The translations under genes were made by a program, and so were the position numbers. Positions 27,523 to 37,371 of a stretch of 64,000 nt of DNA are shown piece by piece. How positions within the stretch are numbered: the stretch's first letter is position 1; each line of letters opens with the position of its first letter. This DNA is from Catalinimonas alkaloidigena (lineage in GTDB: Bacteria; Bacteroidota; Bacteroidia; Cytophagales; Cyclobacteriaceae): positions 4,035,001-4,099,000 of the forward strand of contig NZ_JAQFIL010000001.1 of assembly GCF_029504655.1 (NCBI RefSeq), written 5' to 3'. Under the pieces are notes generated by a model that was not told the origin of the DNA, made no database searches, and saw only the letters and a program-made list of their open reading frames with translations.

Positions 27523-28293
27523 TTATTTCTTTGTACCCAGCAAATACAGAATGACTCCCGGTCCTGACTTCATCTTACCAATATCCCAGGCAAAGCTGTC
27601 TTTTTTATTCAACTGATTGACCAAATGCTGCATTTCTTTGACAGAGTACGTTCGCAGGCAGGAGACCATCCCATCCCACCAGACAAATAAAGGTACGATG
27701 GGAATGAGGTAGGTATACAATATTCTACCTAATTTGAAAGGGCGGATCATAGGCGTGGTGAGCAGTACAGTAATGGGTGAAAAGAACATCGCCAGAATAC
27801 TCCTGAAGCTTCTTTCCTGCGCTTCAAAAATAGCGATAGGCTGCTGAGCATCTACCGCGTTTTGTAGTATGCGTTGGGCATCTGACGGTGTAAAGTGATG
27901 TAAGGATAAGAATTGGGTTCTCAGGCCTTTAAGTTTTTCAGGCACATCTCTGGCATCTACTGGCTCGGCTAAATAATCTATGTTTTCTGCCTGCTTTTTG
28001 GTATAGTCAAAAGCATCGGTATTGGGAAAATAATCGGTGAGCAGGATTTTGAGCAGGGGGTACGTCTTTTTCAACTCCTGATTCAGCCAAAGCAGTCCAC
28101 CACTACCTCCTGATGCAAGGTCTACGATCTGAGCTGTACAACTATTCTGCAAACCCTTTTGCAACAGAGGAATAACAGGCTCATACATTTTGGTCTTGTT
28201 AGCCAGAAACTGCAAAAAGTCGGTACCATAGTTTCTTAAAAAAGAAGGAAACCAGGGCAGGTCTTCAAACTCAAATAAATGGATACGTGCCAT
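27523..28293 (-). CDS. Class I SAM-dependent methyltransferase-like protein
   Basis: A 256-residue soluble protein. The SAM-binding motif I appears as IVDLASGGSGGLLWLNQEL (about 57-75), followed by the acidic strand end LLTDYFPNTDAFD and an FLSLHHFTPSDAQRIL segment typical of motif IV-V in this group. The C-terminal part carries hydrophobic stretches (PITVLLTTPMIRPF; TYLIPIVPLFVWWDG) that may touch the membrane. The substrate is unknown. It is adjacent to the SGNH hydrolase on the same strand. Confidence 0.78.
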   Translation of the reverse strand: MARIHLFEFEDLPWFPSFLRNYGTDFLQFLANKTKMYEPVIPLLQKGLQNSCTAQIVDLASGGSGGLLWLNQELKKTYPLLKILLTDYFPNTDAFDYTKKQAENIDYLAEPVDARDVPEKLKGLRTQFLSLHHFTPSDAQRILQNAVDAQQPIAIFEAQERSFRSILAMFFSPITVLLTTPMIRPFKLGRILYTYLIPIVPLFVWWDGMVSCLRTYSVKEMQHLVNQLNKKDSFAWDIGKMKSGPGVILYLLGTKK

Positions 28294-28676
28294 AGCTTAG
28301 GTCGGATGCTACCTCAATTTACACATTCTTTCTCTTTAAGCACTGTCTAAACAGTACTGTACGCATCGCATTGAAGCTTGAATTGCATTCCATTTGATCA
28401 ATTTATCTTGATGAACCCATGGTTTCATGCTCGCATAGTCAGGAGGACCTTAACCCATTAAGCAGCACTGATCAGTTTCATTTAAGTGAGGCCCGTCTTT
28501 TCAAATGAAGTATTTAATTATTTCTAAAAAAATAATTTATAGCCTCAGAAAATAGTATTATCCTAATAGATATTTCTATGGCATCACTTTTTTGCATATT
28601 AATCAAAAAATTTAGTTCCAAAACCAATTAATCTTTTCTATATTTTGGATAATAATTGACCATTAGATATTTTTTC
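28294..28676. other. AT-rich divergent intergenic region
   Basis: This 383 bp lies between the minus-strand methyltransferase and the plus-strand sulfotransferase-like gene. It should contain both promoters. I see no RNA gene, strong repeat or coding remnant. Confidence 0.4.
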
Positions 28677-29390
28677 ATGCTGATTATTTCTATCCCTAAA
28701 AGTGCAAGCACTTCATTACTGGACACTTTTGGCAAGCTACACGCTCTACCCTCAAGGCAGCTAGATTTCAAGAACAATCAAGCGGATGAAAGATTCCCTC
28801 TTTTAGGCAGTTACCATAATGATACCTGTAAACTCAGTAAAGAAGATATATCCATTTTTCTTGATAAAAAGAAACTTTATAAGCAACACATTCTGCCCAC
28901 TGAGCAACATCTGAAATTGCTGAGGACTACCAAAAAAGTTGTTTTACTAAGAAATCCATATGATATCCTCTTGTCTTACCGTCGGGGTACATTAAAAAAT
29001 ATACACGGAGAAAAAAATGGCTTTAAGATCAGTTTTACAGAGGGAGAATGGATTGAAGCAGCGCAGAAAAATGGTTTCCTGGAAGAGTTAAGACAGTTTT
29101 ACAATGGCTGGGCGCAGCATAATGATGAATATACTCTTCTACTGGGATACAAAGAATTAGTGAGAGAGCCATTAAGGTCAATTAATAAAATTGAGAAGTT
29201 TTATGAACTCCCACTCACGAAGAGAAAAATAACGCTTTCAAGAAAGCGGTACTCTCGCCATTCAAAAATAGTGGATATCAATAGCGCTTTTCGCAGAAAA
29301 CTTATGCGCTTAATCGCAAAAAATAATATCTATGAACCCCTGAAAGGTTGCCAAACCTACCTGCGTGAACATGGTATCAAATGGGTTTAG
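28677..29390 (+). CDS. Sulfotransferase-domain protein
   Basis: A 237-residue protein from ATG 28677; the in-frame TTG at 28656 is less likely. The N-terminus MLIISIPKSASTSLLDTFG matches the 5'-phosphosulfate-binding loop of PAPS sulfotransferases, and VVLLRNPYDILLSYRRG matches the 3'-phosphate-binding block. A Lys/Arg-rich C-terminus follows. It should move sulfate from PAPS to a hydroxyl or amine of an unknown acceptor, perhaps a surface polysaccharide or lipid. No PAPS-forming genes are nearby. Two sulfatase genes are in the window but not adjacent, so a shared pathway is only speculation. Confidence 0.8.
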   Translation: MLIISIPKSASTSLLDTFGKLHALPSRQLDFKNNQADERFPLLGSYHNDTCKLSKEDISIFLDKKKLYKQHILPTEQHLKLLRTTKKVVLLRNPYDILLSYRRGTLKNIHGEKNGFKISFTEGEWIEAAQKNGFLEELRQFYNGWAQHNDEYTLLLGYKELVREPLRSINKIEKFYELPLTKRKITLSRKRYSRHSKIVDINSAFRRKLMRLIAKNNIYEPLKGCQTYLREHGIKWV

Positions 29391-29410
29391 TAAACCAAAC
29401 ACTATTAAAA

Positions 29411-29450
29411 AATAATACCGGCCAGATTCAGGATCAAGCCGGTTTTCATA
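29411..29450. terminator. Bidirectional terminator between convergent genes
   Basis: ACCGGC (29417-29422) pairs with GCCGGT (29438-29443). T residues follow on the plus strand, and an A-rich stretch on the left gives a T tract on the minus strand. It separates the plus-strand sulfotransferase gene from the minus-strand carboxylesterase gene. Confidence 0.7.
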
Positions 29451-29466
29451 TTGATTTATTTCATTG

Positions 29467-31119
29467 TCAATCGTTTTCGTAAACCCTATCAAGAAAAAGG
29501 TAGCGGCTATCATTTTTTGCTTCTACTGCTTTGGACTCCACATCTATCACCATGACCGGAGGAGTAGTATCACTGGCATCCGCCGAAGGCCAGTTTGGTA
29601 ATCCTTTTCCATTAGGATTACCACTCAGCACAAAATTAGCGAAGTAGTTCTGCATGGTTTCCGATACATTGTGGTCTTCCTCCTCCCAGGCATACACATC
29701 AATCAAATGGAGGTTGCCCATGGCATACTCTATTTCAGCAGCATGAGGCGCACCTACCGGATCCGGGCGTGGTGAAGCGTTGTCTTCTTTTTTTACCGTA
29801 CCTCCGGCTAGTCCTGATTCCAGGGTCTCATCAACCAATGGTGGCCTTAACTTGCTATAGAGATATCTGTATACCGGCTGATCGGAATTTTTTCGGTGGA
29901 GGTCAAACCATTTCCAGGTACTGTAAGCAATAAACCGGTCAGATGCCAGAGCGGTAGCTGACAGTTCAATTTCTTGGGGTGATCCATGAGGGTACAATTC
30001 CAGTACCTGTTCATAATCTTCAGGATAAGCTTCTTTTACTTTTTGTATGTAGTTTTCTTCAGTATATGGCTGCCCTTGCATAAATGCCATGCCCGGTATT
30101 TCAGCTGAATTCCACCCCAAGAGTAAAGGTACCTGGGCTTGTTCTCCGGCTCTAAATATTTCTGGTAAAGATTTAGGAAAGAAATAACCGTCTATCACTG
30201 AGGGAAAGCCAAAACGCTTGGACTCATTGTATGCACCAAATATTTCTTCGGTACTGGTTGCCCTAAGTTCTTCTAACGAATTAAAGCCCGCGTTTTCAGC
30301 AAACTCTTTACCTATTTGCTCTGCTTCAGCCAGCGGCACCGGCGCTAAGGTAGGTTTGATGGCAGCGCCACTCTCTCCTATCGCTCCGGCAATCAGGTCT
30401 TTAGACAGTGGTGAAGCCATTTGCGCACTTACCGAGATAGAACCGGCAGATTCTCCTGCAATTGTCACTTGAGCAGGATCACCACCGAAAGCCGCAATAT
30501 TTTTTTGTACCCACTCCAAAGCCGCATGCTGATCAAGCAATCCATAATTCCCTGAAGCATTGTAAGGAGCCTCTTCACTCAGTTCGGGATGAGCAAAAAA
30601 ACCAAAAATATTTAAGCGATAGTTTACAGTAACGGCCACCATACCTTTTTGCGCCATGCTGGCACCATCATAACGAGGTTCGGAGCCATCACCTGCTACA
30701 AATCCTCCTCCATAAAAATATACCAGCACAGGAAGACCTTCTGATTTATTGAGTGCCGGAGTCCAGATGTTTAGGTAAAGGCAGTCTTCGCTCACGGTAT
30801 CCGAACGAAATTCCATATCGCCAAAAACATTGGTTTGTACTGGAGAAGGCGCAAAAGATTTAGTTTCCAAAATCCCTTCCCATGCTTCTGCTTTCTGAGG
30901 CGCTTTCCAGCGTAAATCTTCAACTGGTGGTTTGGCAAATGGGATACCGAAAAACATATCCAGTCCGGTTTCCGCATTATGAAAACCTTCTATCACACCA
31001 TTTTCAATTTTAGTTCGTACAGAGGTATTTTCACTTTGGGCCATGACAGTATTACTCATCAGACAAATACATCCTATCGTATAAATTAATCTTCTCATAA
31101 TCCGCTTTACTTTAATCAT
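29467..31119 (-). CDS. Secreted type B carboxylesterase
   Basis: A 550-residue carboxylesterase/para-nitrobenzyl-esterase family protein. The signal peptide ends SNTVMAQ; either ATG 31119 or ATG 31098 may start it. Family marks are GIPFAKPPVEDLRWKAPQ near residue 60, EDCLYLNIWTP, the oxyanion block VYFYGGGFVAGDG, and the nucleophile Ser in VTIAGESAGSISV. The acid and His lie later (the His probably in PVGAPHAAEIEYAMG). It should hydrolyse carboxylic esters in the periplasm or outside. It is a single gene with its own terminator. Confidence 0.93.
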   Translation of the reverse strand: MIKVKRIMRRLIYTIGCICLMSNTVMAQSENTSVRTKIENGVIEGFHNAETGLDMFFGIPFAKPPVEDLRWKAPQKAEAWEGILETKSFAPSPVQTNVFGDMEFRSDTVSEDCLYLNIWTPALNKSEGLPVLVYFYGGGFVAGDGSEPRYDGASMAQKGMVAVTVNYRLNIFGFFAHPELSEEAPYNASGNYGLLDQHAALEWVQKNIAAFGGDPAQVTIAGESAGSISVSAQMASPLSKDLIAGAIGESGAAIKPTLAPVPLAEAEQIGKEFAENAGFNSLEELRATSTEEIFGAYNESKRFGFPSVIDGYFFPKSLPEIFRAGEQAQVPLLLGWNSAEIPGMAFMQGQPYTEENYIQKVKEAYPEDYEQVLELYPHGSPQEIELSATALASDRFIAYSTWKWFDLHRKNSDQPVYRYLYSKLRPPLVDETLESGLAGGTVKKEDNASPRPDPVGAPHAAEIEYAMGNLHLIDVYAWEEEDHNVSETMQNYFANFVLSGNPNGKGLPNWPSADASDTTPPVMVIDVESKAVEAKNDSRYLFLDRVYEND

Positions 31120-31212
31120 TAACTTCTAATTTAGTTAAAAGTTAATAGGATACTTATATACTAATAAATAAATCACTATCTGGTCTTATATAAAGACAAT
31201 TGTTGTGATTTA

Positions 31213-32607
31213 TTATTTGTTTTCCGCAGCCTGGCTATTCCACGCAGGGTGTTTGTTCAGGGCTTCCTCCAGCATTGATTTTACCTCCTTTTCATCTTCA
31301 GAAAGTGTGGTTTCAGTTAATGCATTTTGCTCCTGTATATCTTCAGAAAGTTGATAAAAGTGACCATCCTGATACAGCTTATAATCCAGCGTTCTGACAA
31401 AACGGTTCCGGTGTTGATTCACATTTTTACCCCACCTCGGATCGTAATGAACAAAAGCTGTATTCCGGGCTTCTGGATTTTCACCGCTTAGTAAGGGATA
31501 AAAGCTTTTGCCATCAGTGTTTACTTCCTTGCGTACCACATCAGCCAGTGTGGGGAAGAAATCACTGAACTCAATCAGGCCTTCATAGACAATGCCCCGC
31601 TTTATTTTGTCCGGCCAGTAAGCAATCAGAGGCACATGCGTACCGGCGTCAATGGTGTTACCTTTTCCTCCCTGAATTATACGCTCATCAGTCTGGGAAT
31701 AGATGGTAGGATGAGTACCATTGTCTCCGGTAAAGATAAATATGGTATTTTCATCAAGCTCCAACTCCCGGAGTTGACGAGCTATTTTGCCTACTATCTT
31801 GTCAGTATAGGCGACCATATCTTTGAAATAGGCGGTATCATTCTGATAACGCATACTTTTATCCATCCAATCTTCAGAATCCGGGGTAGGCACGAAAGGA
31901 TCATGTACCAATACCATTGGGTAATAGATAAAAAAGGATGAGTCTTGTTTACGTTCTATAAAGTCAAGAATAAAATCAGCGAAGATATCGGGTCCATAGC
32001 TGTCTTCAAGATTCTCCAGCACTCTGCCATTTTGTTCAATGAGCGGATCAGCATACCTTTCTCCCTCTCCTCTGGTCTTAGTAAGTTGCCAAAGACAATA
32101 TTCATCAAAGCCAAACTGATGAGGTCTGCCTGCATCGTTCCAATGGGGAATTTCTTCCTTATAGGCCAGCCCATTCAACTGCCACTTGCCGGCAATACAG
32201 GTGGCATAGCCCGCCTCTTTCATCAGATTACCAAAGGTATAGGCTTCATTTTGCAGGTGTCCGAAATAATCATAATTACGATAGTTGTAAAGTCCGGTCA
32301 TGATCTTGACCCGCGAAGGGGTACATAGGGGCTGAGATACCGCCTGATCAAAGCGGATGCCCTGGGCAGCCAGGGAGTCCAGCACTGGCGTATGATAAGA
32401 CTGGCTACCGTAGGTACTTAAACATTCATAGCCCATATCATCTGCCATGATCAGTATGACATTAGGAGTCTTACTTTCTTCATGAGAAGTGCAGGCCGTA
32501 AAGCCCAAAATAATGAAAAGTAGAAAGAAGTGGTATGTAGAAGTTTGGTCAATAAGTTTATGTGAACTGACTATAAAATAATGGGTGTTGCTTGCTGTTT
32601 TTGTCAT
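31213..32607 (-). CDS. Sulfatase lipoprotein
   Basis: A 464-residue sulfatase of the formylglycine type. The export signal is followed by a lipobox ending GFTAC (Cys39), so it is probably a lipoprotein. The metal-binding start is NVILIMADDMGYE (about 49-61), the formylglycine site is Cys95 in PLCTPSRVKIMTG, and FIFTGDNGTHPT supplies the late Asp-Asn ligands. It removes sulfate from a carbohydrate or aryl ester after Cys95 is converted by a formylglycine-generating enzyme, which is not in this window. It lies 93 bp upstream of the carboxylesterase on the same strand. Confidence 0.93.
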   Translation of the reverse strand: MTKTASNTHYFIVSSHKLIDQTSTYHFFLLFIILGFTACTSHEESKTPNVILIMADDMGYECLSTYGSQSYHTPVLDSLAAQGIRFDQAVSQPLCTPSRVKIMTGLYNYRNYDYFGHLQNEAYTFGNLMKEAGYATCIAGKWQLNGLAYKEEIPHWNDAGRPHQFGFDEYCLWQLTKTRGEGERYADPLIEQNGRVLENLEDSYGPDIFADFILDFIERKQDSSFFIYYPMVLVHDPFVPTPDSEDWMDKSMRYQNDTAYFKDMVAYTDKIVGKIARQLRELELDENTIFIFTGDNGTHPTIYSQTDERIIQGGKGNTIDAGTHVPLIAYWPDKIKRGIVYEGLIEFSDFFPTLADVVRKEVNTDGKSFYPLLSGENPEARNTAFVHYDPRWGKNVNQHRNRFVRTLDYKLYQDGHFYQLSEDIQEQNALTETTLSEDEKEVKSMLEEALNKHPAWNSQAAENK

Positions 32608-32640
32608 GAATTAGGTTGTTCTGCAGTTTACTTTGAGTAT

Positions 32641-33099
32641 TTAGACGCCAAATTGATTTAGATGATGATCCAGGTGCTTGTAAAACATATTGTTCCATTC
32701 GTTGATGTTCAGCTTACCAAATGAGTGAGAGGCTTTGTTGTCAAAATGAACCTCTCCTAATTCCTGGGTTTTCCTGATATAATTGATCAAACGGGTCTTT
32801 TCTTTTTCAAAGTCTCTGGAATCTATGATCAAAAAAGCCGGGGCAGTACGTGTATTTCGCTTATAGGGCTTTTCACCGGTTACTGTTTCTTTGATAAAAG
32901 ATTTTAAGAAGAATTTCATCAGAAAGTTGGGCTTGGGATGTTTGTCCTCATACACCATTTCATAAGTAACATTGCAGTGCGCCAGCATCTGTGATACATT
33001 CATCTTACCCCAAAGTGGTTGTGTGTCCGGCTTGAGCTGATCGATTCTGTGTATTGTATTTTCCGAAACTTCCTTGTCAAAAATATTAGGTAAAGCCAT
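32641..33099 (-). CDS. DUF1569 family protein
   Basis: A 152-residue soluble protein with the DUF1569 pattern: MALPNIFDKEV start, LWGKMNVSQMLAHCNVTYEM near residue 30-48, and a His-rich C-terminal helix YKHLDHHLNQFGV. The fold resembles DinB-like four-helix bundles whose His residues can bind metal. Its role is unknown. It lies 33 bp upstream of the sulfatase gene on the same strand, but a functional link is not evident. Confidence 0.85.
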   Translation of the reverse strand: MALPNIFDKEVSENTIHRIDQLKPDTQPLWGKMNVSQMLAHCNVTYEMVYEDKHPKPNFLMKFFLKSFIKETVTGEKPYKRNTRTAPAFLIIDSRDFEKEKTRLINYIRKTQELGEVHFDNKASHSFGKLNINEWNNMFYKHLDHHLNQFGV

Positions 33100-33217
33100 A
33101 AGCGAATTTTGTTTAGATGATAGGAAATTACAAAATACCTCTGATTAAAACCCTAGTTGGCACCTCCCTTCCTGATGTTAAGCTTGGTATATCTTTTATA
33201 TCCATTGAGATCCAGAC

Positions 33218-34285
33218 TTAATACTTGTGTTTCCTTTTCTCGGCCTGAATGGCTTTATATAGTTTTCCCTGCTCTTTACTTTTCTGACGTTTCTCTTTGA
33301 GGGTACTGGAAAAGTGACTTTGCTCCCGCTTTAACTTCAGGTAATTGTCATAAGCATCCTGAGAAATTTCACCTGCATTAACAGCTTCCAATACTGCACA
33401 GCCTACTTCATGTGTATGGGTGCAGTCATTAAATTTACACTGCTCAGCCAGTTCCACGATCTCATCATAGGTCATTTCTATACCTTCTGCCTGATCTGTC
33501 ATACCTACCTCTCGCATGCCCGGTGTGTCAATCACTATACTTTTGTTGGGAAGCACCATCAGTTCACGATGGCTGGTGGTATGCCTGCCCTTATTGGTAC
33601 TGCTGCTAATTAGGCTGGTTTTTAATACTTCCTGCCCACACAAATGATTGATGATGGTTGATTTACCCACCCCGGAAGAACCCAGGAAGCAGTAAGTTTT
33701 ATGGGGATACATAACTGCATGTAATTGATCAAAGCCCTTTTGGGTCTCATTACTCAGGGGGATCACCTGAATATGCTTGATGCGTTCCTTGATTTGCCCT
33801 ACTAACTTTTCTACTTCCTCTTCTTGCACCAGATCAATCTTCGTCAGGATGATAAGGGGCTTAATGTCAGAGGCATGACAAATAGCCATGTAGCGCTCTA
33901 TTCTTTTTAAGTTATAATCATGACCGACAGCCTGAACAATAAAGGCTACATCTATATTGGTAGCGATGATCTGCGTTTCTCCATGTTTGCCTACTGCCTG
34001 TCTTTCCAGTAAGCTTGTCCTGGGAAATACTTCCAGAATGACAGCCGAATTCTCATCCATGGGCGTGACTTTCACCCAATCTCCTACCGCGGGAAAGTCC
34101 CTTCGGCTACTGGCTGAAAACCTTAGGTTACCGGTAATTTCAGCATGATAAGTGCCCTGCACAGTTTGCACTATATATCGCTCCTTATGCTCTACAATGA
34201 CTCTTGCCAGCTCAAAGCCTTCCCAGGCATCTGCCGTGATCAGTGTCGCGATCTTTCCCTCATAACCTAAACCTTCTAGCTCCAT
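33218..34285 (-). CDS. rsgA: Ribosome small-subunit GTPase RsgA
   Basis: A 355-residue circularly permuted GTPase that aids late assembly of the 30S subunit. An N-terminal OB-fold (about 1-95) precedes the G domain, in which G4 (LTKID, about 147-151) comes before the P-loop GSSGVGKST (202-210) and G3 (VIDTPGMREVG). The C-terminal zinc knuckle is CKFNDCTHTHEVGC. The Lys/Arg-rich tail suits rRNA binding. The gene stands alone on the minus strand. Confidence 0.96.
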   Translation of the reverse strand: MELEGLGYEGKIATLITADAWEGFELARVIVEHKERYIVQTVQGTYHAEITGNLRFSASSRRDFPAVGDWVKVTPMDENSAVILEVFPRTSLLERQAVGKHGETQIIATNIDVAFIVQAVGHDYNLKRIERYMAICHASDIKPLIILTKIDLVQEEEVEKLVGQIKERIKHIQVIPLSNETQKGFDQLHAVMYPHKTYCFLGSSGVGKSTIINHLCGQEVLKTSLISSSTNKGRHTTSHRELMVLPNKSIVIDTPGMREVGMTDQAEGIEMTYDEIVELAEQCKFNDCTHTHEVGCAVLEAVNAGEISQDAYDNYLKLKREQSHFSSTLKEKRQKSKEQGKLYKAIQAEKRKHKY

Positions 34286-34397
34286 GATTTTTCAGATTAA
34301 TGTTGGCTTTAATAAGCATATCGATGCTTTTGCATATATCAATTTAACAAAGCTTTCTGATTTGTGCTCAAAAAAATTTCTCGCAAAATACTTCTCA

Positions 34398-34976
34398 CTA
34401 CACAGGCTGGGTTACAGCTTTCACAATCTTTATGGTAGGATCAAAAGTATCTATCCACTCCACTTTTTCCAATGCTGTTTGATCAATAAGCCCTTTCAGA
34501 TAGCCATTCTGCTGGTAGGTTTTGAAGTGTGGATAATGGGAGGTGAATCGCTGATCCAACCATAAAAGGAGTGTCTGTTTTTGAGTAAGGGGAGGACAGA
34601 AGCCACATATCAGTATGTTGTCAGCCATGCGCATCATATGGCTCAATATCTGCTGAGCATCATGCCAGGGGATAACATGAAAGAATAAGCTGGCAATAGC
34701 AACATCAAAATGTTCCTGAGGCTGATAATTTGTATTGACTTCTATTGCATTAAACTCAATATGCTCTATTTCAGTTTTATCAGCCTTCTTCCGGGCATAA
34801 TCAATTTGGGATTTGGACTTGTCTATACCCAAACCATATTTGATTTTGGGAGACAATTGATACAAAAGGTCTCCAGTGCCACAACCAACCTCAATCACGC
34901 TGGATTCGGCTTCCACCAAAGCTACCATCTGCTTTCTAATCGGTGCCAGATATTGACCTGCCAATAAGGACCTCAT
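34398..34976 (-). CDS. SAM-dependent methyltransferase
   Basis: A 192-residue protein from ATG 34976 (MRSLLAGQYLAPI); an upstream GTG at 35036 would add a Cys/Lys-rich stretch with no purpose seen. Motif I is VIEVGCGTGDLLYQL, the acidic residue after strand 2 is LGIDKSKSQIDYA, and motif IV is DVAIASLFFHVIPW. It is a class I methyltransferase of unknown substrate. It lies 112 bp upstream of rsgA on the same strand. Confidence 0.88.
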   Translation of the reverse strand: MRSLLAGQYLAPIRKQMVALVEAESSVIEVGCGTGDLLYQLSPKIKYGLGIDKSKSQIDYARKKADKTEIEHIEFNAIEVNTNYQPQEHFDVAIASLFFHVIPWHDAQQILSHMMRMADNILICGFCPPLTQKQTLLLWLDQRFTSHYPHFKTYQQNGYLKGLIDQTALEKVEWIDTFDPTIKIVKAVTQPV

Positions 34977-35268
34977 ATAAGCTTTTTTTTTACAAAAGTA
35001 GAAGATTCTACAGACAAAAACACCATCACCTGCCACAGGTTAAGTTCTGCTAAATATGCTGAAGTAAGCGGCTTTTACACATCAGCAAACATATGGTGCA
35101 GAAAAAACATCTACGCATCTAAGCGAATAGCTTTAGGCAGATTAAATAAATTCATATAAATTATGATTAGCTTACGCATTGATTCTTTGAACAAACCTCT
35201 GCTTCCCTGAAGCCAAGAGCTTTGGCAGTTCTTAGAAACCATAATAAGCAAAACTATCAGTTAGAAAT

Positions 35269-36246
35269 ATGGTAAAGAAAAGCCTAACGATAGCGGTATT
35301 TATGTTACTTATCTCCTCCCCGGTGGAAGCTCAGTTTATTTTTGGGGAAGTGTTGGATCACGAAACAGACAGTGTTATTGCCTATGCCAACATTTACTTT
35401 AATAACTCTTTTAATGGAACCACCTCCGACCTGGATGGACATTTTAAATTGAACATTAGCCAAAATCGTGGGCAGGACATTAGCGTAAGCTGTATGGGTT
35501 ACTATTCCCAAAGCATTCAGGATTTTAACGAAGGCACATTCTACCGGGTTTATTTAAAACCCAAACCCAATATGTTGAAAGAACTGGTCATTGTATCGGA
35601 TGATGTAGCACGAGAGAAAAAACTTAAAATGTTTATGAATGAGTTTTTGGGTAGCTCTTCCAATGCCAAAAATTGTACAATAGAAAATCCGGAGGATATT
35701 CGTTTAGTTTATTTCAAGTCTACCCATACCCTGGAAGCCTATTGTGATGCCCCGCTAAAGATTCATAACAAAGCCCTTGGATACCAGATCACTTACTTTC
35801 TGGAAGAGTTTACTCACAGTGGGCAGAGGACCTTTTACAAAGGTACTTCTATCTTTGAAGAAGATACCAGCCTTACTGCCCGTAATAAGAAAAAGGTACG
35901 GATAAGAAGAAGAAAAGCTTATTTAGGTTCAAGAATGCACTTTTTCAGGGCTTTATGGGCTGATAAGCTTGAGCATGAAAACTTTTCAGTACGTAATACT
36001 TTAAAAGGAAATTCGCTATCCTGCCAAGAAATAGTGGCCTCTCAAGGTCAATATGTGAAGCACTTGTCTTCAGTTGTTCCGCTTAGTATCTCATACGCTC
36101 GCAGGATGAGCTATATCACTTTTTATCAGGACAAAGACATATTATTTACCCAAAACGGTTTTTTTGATCCTGATGGACATTATTGGGATGGTAATATGGC
36201 TCAACATAGAATGGGAGATTACCTCCCCTTTGAATATACTTTCTGA
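35269..36246 (+). CDS. Exported protein with CarboxypepD_reg-like domain
   Basis: A 325-residue protein with a signal peptide (1-22, ending SPVEAQ). Residues about 24-100 form a carboxypeptidase-like regulatory beta-sandwich (FGEVLDHETDSVIAYANIYF; GTTSDLDGHFKLNI), as found at the N-terminus of TonB receptors, followed by LKELVIVSDD, the usual link to a plug. No receptor follows; instead there is a mixed C-terminal domain of about 200 residues rich in basic residues. The role is unknown; such orphan proteins may act in the outer membrane or periplasm. Confidence 0.82.
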   Translation: MVKKSLTIAVFMLLISSPVEAQFIFGEVLDHETDSVIAYANIYFNNSFNGTTSDLDGHFKLNISQNRGQDISVSCMGYYSQSIQDFNEGTFYRVYLKPKPNMLKELVIVSDDVAREKKLKMFMNEFLGSSSNAKNCTIENPEDIRLVYFKSTHTLEAYCDAPLKIHNKALGYQITYFLEEFTHSGQRTFYKGTSIFEEDTSLTARNKKKVRIRRRKAYLGSRMHFFRALWADKLEHENFSVRNTLKGNSLSCQEIVASQGQYVKHLSSVVPLSISYARRMSYITFYQDKDILFTQNGFFDPDGHYWDGNMAQHRMGDYLPFEYTF

Positions 36247-36455
36247 TTAAACCTAAACTATCAATTCGTGTTCCTATTAGAGCACGCGCAAGCTGGAGTG
36301 TATATCTGAATTTTCGTACTTCTGACAATAAGCGTCAAAATATTGCCTGGTAGTATATACGCCAATATTAATCAGCCTGAAAGTTGTTGTTGAAGTAATT
36401 TGAACCGTAGTCCGGATACTACATGATTATGTCACCAAAGTAAAGTCAACTTCAA

Positions 36456-37004
36456 ATGAAACTGAGTGAGGGCCAACTGGCAATTGATTTTAAGGCAAAA
36501 GATATTAATGAACACGAAATACAACTTTCCTGCTATCGGGGCAAGAAAGTTATGCTGGGCTTTTTCAGAAATGTAAACTGTCCTTTCTGTAATCTGAGGG
36601 TACACGAACTGACCAGGTTAAGAGAGCAGTTTGAGGAAAAGGGACTCTACATGATTATCTTCTTTGAAAGTCGTCCAGAATTACTGAAACGCAGTGTTTT
36701 TCACCAAGAGGTGTCACCCATCCCTCTGATTGGAGATCCCAAAAGAAAATATTATAATCAGTATGGTGTGGAAAGATCAACCATGAAAATGCTGAATACT
36801 GTTTTTAAAAAAGGGAATATAGATATGGTGAAACAGAGTAAAGCACTCAACCTTCCCGAAGAAAAAGATCAGGAAGCTTCTCAAAACCTGATCCCTGCGG
36901 ATTTTCTGATAGATGAAGAACAACGTATCGTAAAGGCCTACTATGGCTCAAACATCAGGGACCATATTCCCATAGAAGACATCAAAGCTTTCGCTGGTTT
37001 ATAG
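36456..37004 (+). CDS. Peroxiredoxin-like (AhpC/TSA) protein
   Basis: A 182-residue thioredoxin-fold protein. GFFRNVNCPFCNLRVHEL holds a CPFC pair at the peroxidatic position, resembling the AhpC/TSA_2 group more than classical 2-Cys peroxiredoxins. There is no signal peptide, so it should be cytoplasmic. It probably reduces peroxides or acts as a thiol oxidoreductase. The gene is isolated on the plus strand. Confidence 0.85.
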   Translation: MKLSEGQLAIDFKAKDINEHEIQLSCYRGKKVMLGFFRNVNCPFCNLRVHELTRLREQFEEKGLYMIIFFESRPELLKRSVFHQEVSPIPLIGDPKRKYYNQYGVERSTMKMLNTVFKKGNIDMVKQSKALNLPEEKDQEASQNLIPADFLIDEEQRIVKAYYGSNIRDHIPIEDIKAFAGL

Positions 37005-37303
37005 CAGGTAAATATGGATACAGTAAGGTTTTAGCTACTCTATTCCAAAAGTTTGAGCAAAGCGGGGAACTTGTGGGTAAAATACTTCAAACTTTCAGCT
37101 TGCTACTCATCACTTATTATATCATTAATTCAAAAGCTTCTGCTTTTCATCCTATATAAAGCTTCCTCCTGAATGACAGTTTGATATAAGTTATCGTGTG
37201 ATGACCTCCATAACTCTGGCTTATTCTCTTTTAAGTTTGTTGAGAGATAAATATTATGCTATAGGTGATTAAAACATATAGCCTATCTCACAAAGGAAGA
37301 GAC
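37005..37303. other. Intergenic region between convergent genes
   Basis: About 300 bp of AT-rich sequence lies between the peroxiredoxin-like gene and the terminator of the oxidoreductase. No gene, repeat or plus-strand terminator was clear to me. Confidence 0.4.
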
Positions 37304-37345
37304 AAATAAAAAGCGGATGAAAACCTATAGTTCTCTATCCGCTTT
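37304..37345 (-). terminator. Rho-independent terminator of the oxidoreductase gene
   Basis: Read on the minus strand, AAAGCGGAT (37345-37337) pairs with ATCCGCTTT (37318-37310) across an 18-base loop and is followed by a T-rich run. It lies 27 bp after the stop of the Gfo/Idh/MocA gene. Confidence 0.7.
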
Positions 37346-37371
37346 AAAGAAAATTGACGCTAATCTATTTA

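Noticed and set aside
28656..32607. Sulfotransferase-like gene plus carboxylesterase and sulfatase as a sulfated-glycan system
   Set aside because: The genes are convergent or separated by a terminator, with no SusCD pair, lyase or glycoside hydrolase nearby, so no locus can be claimed.
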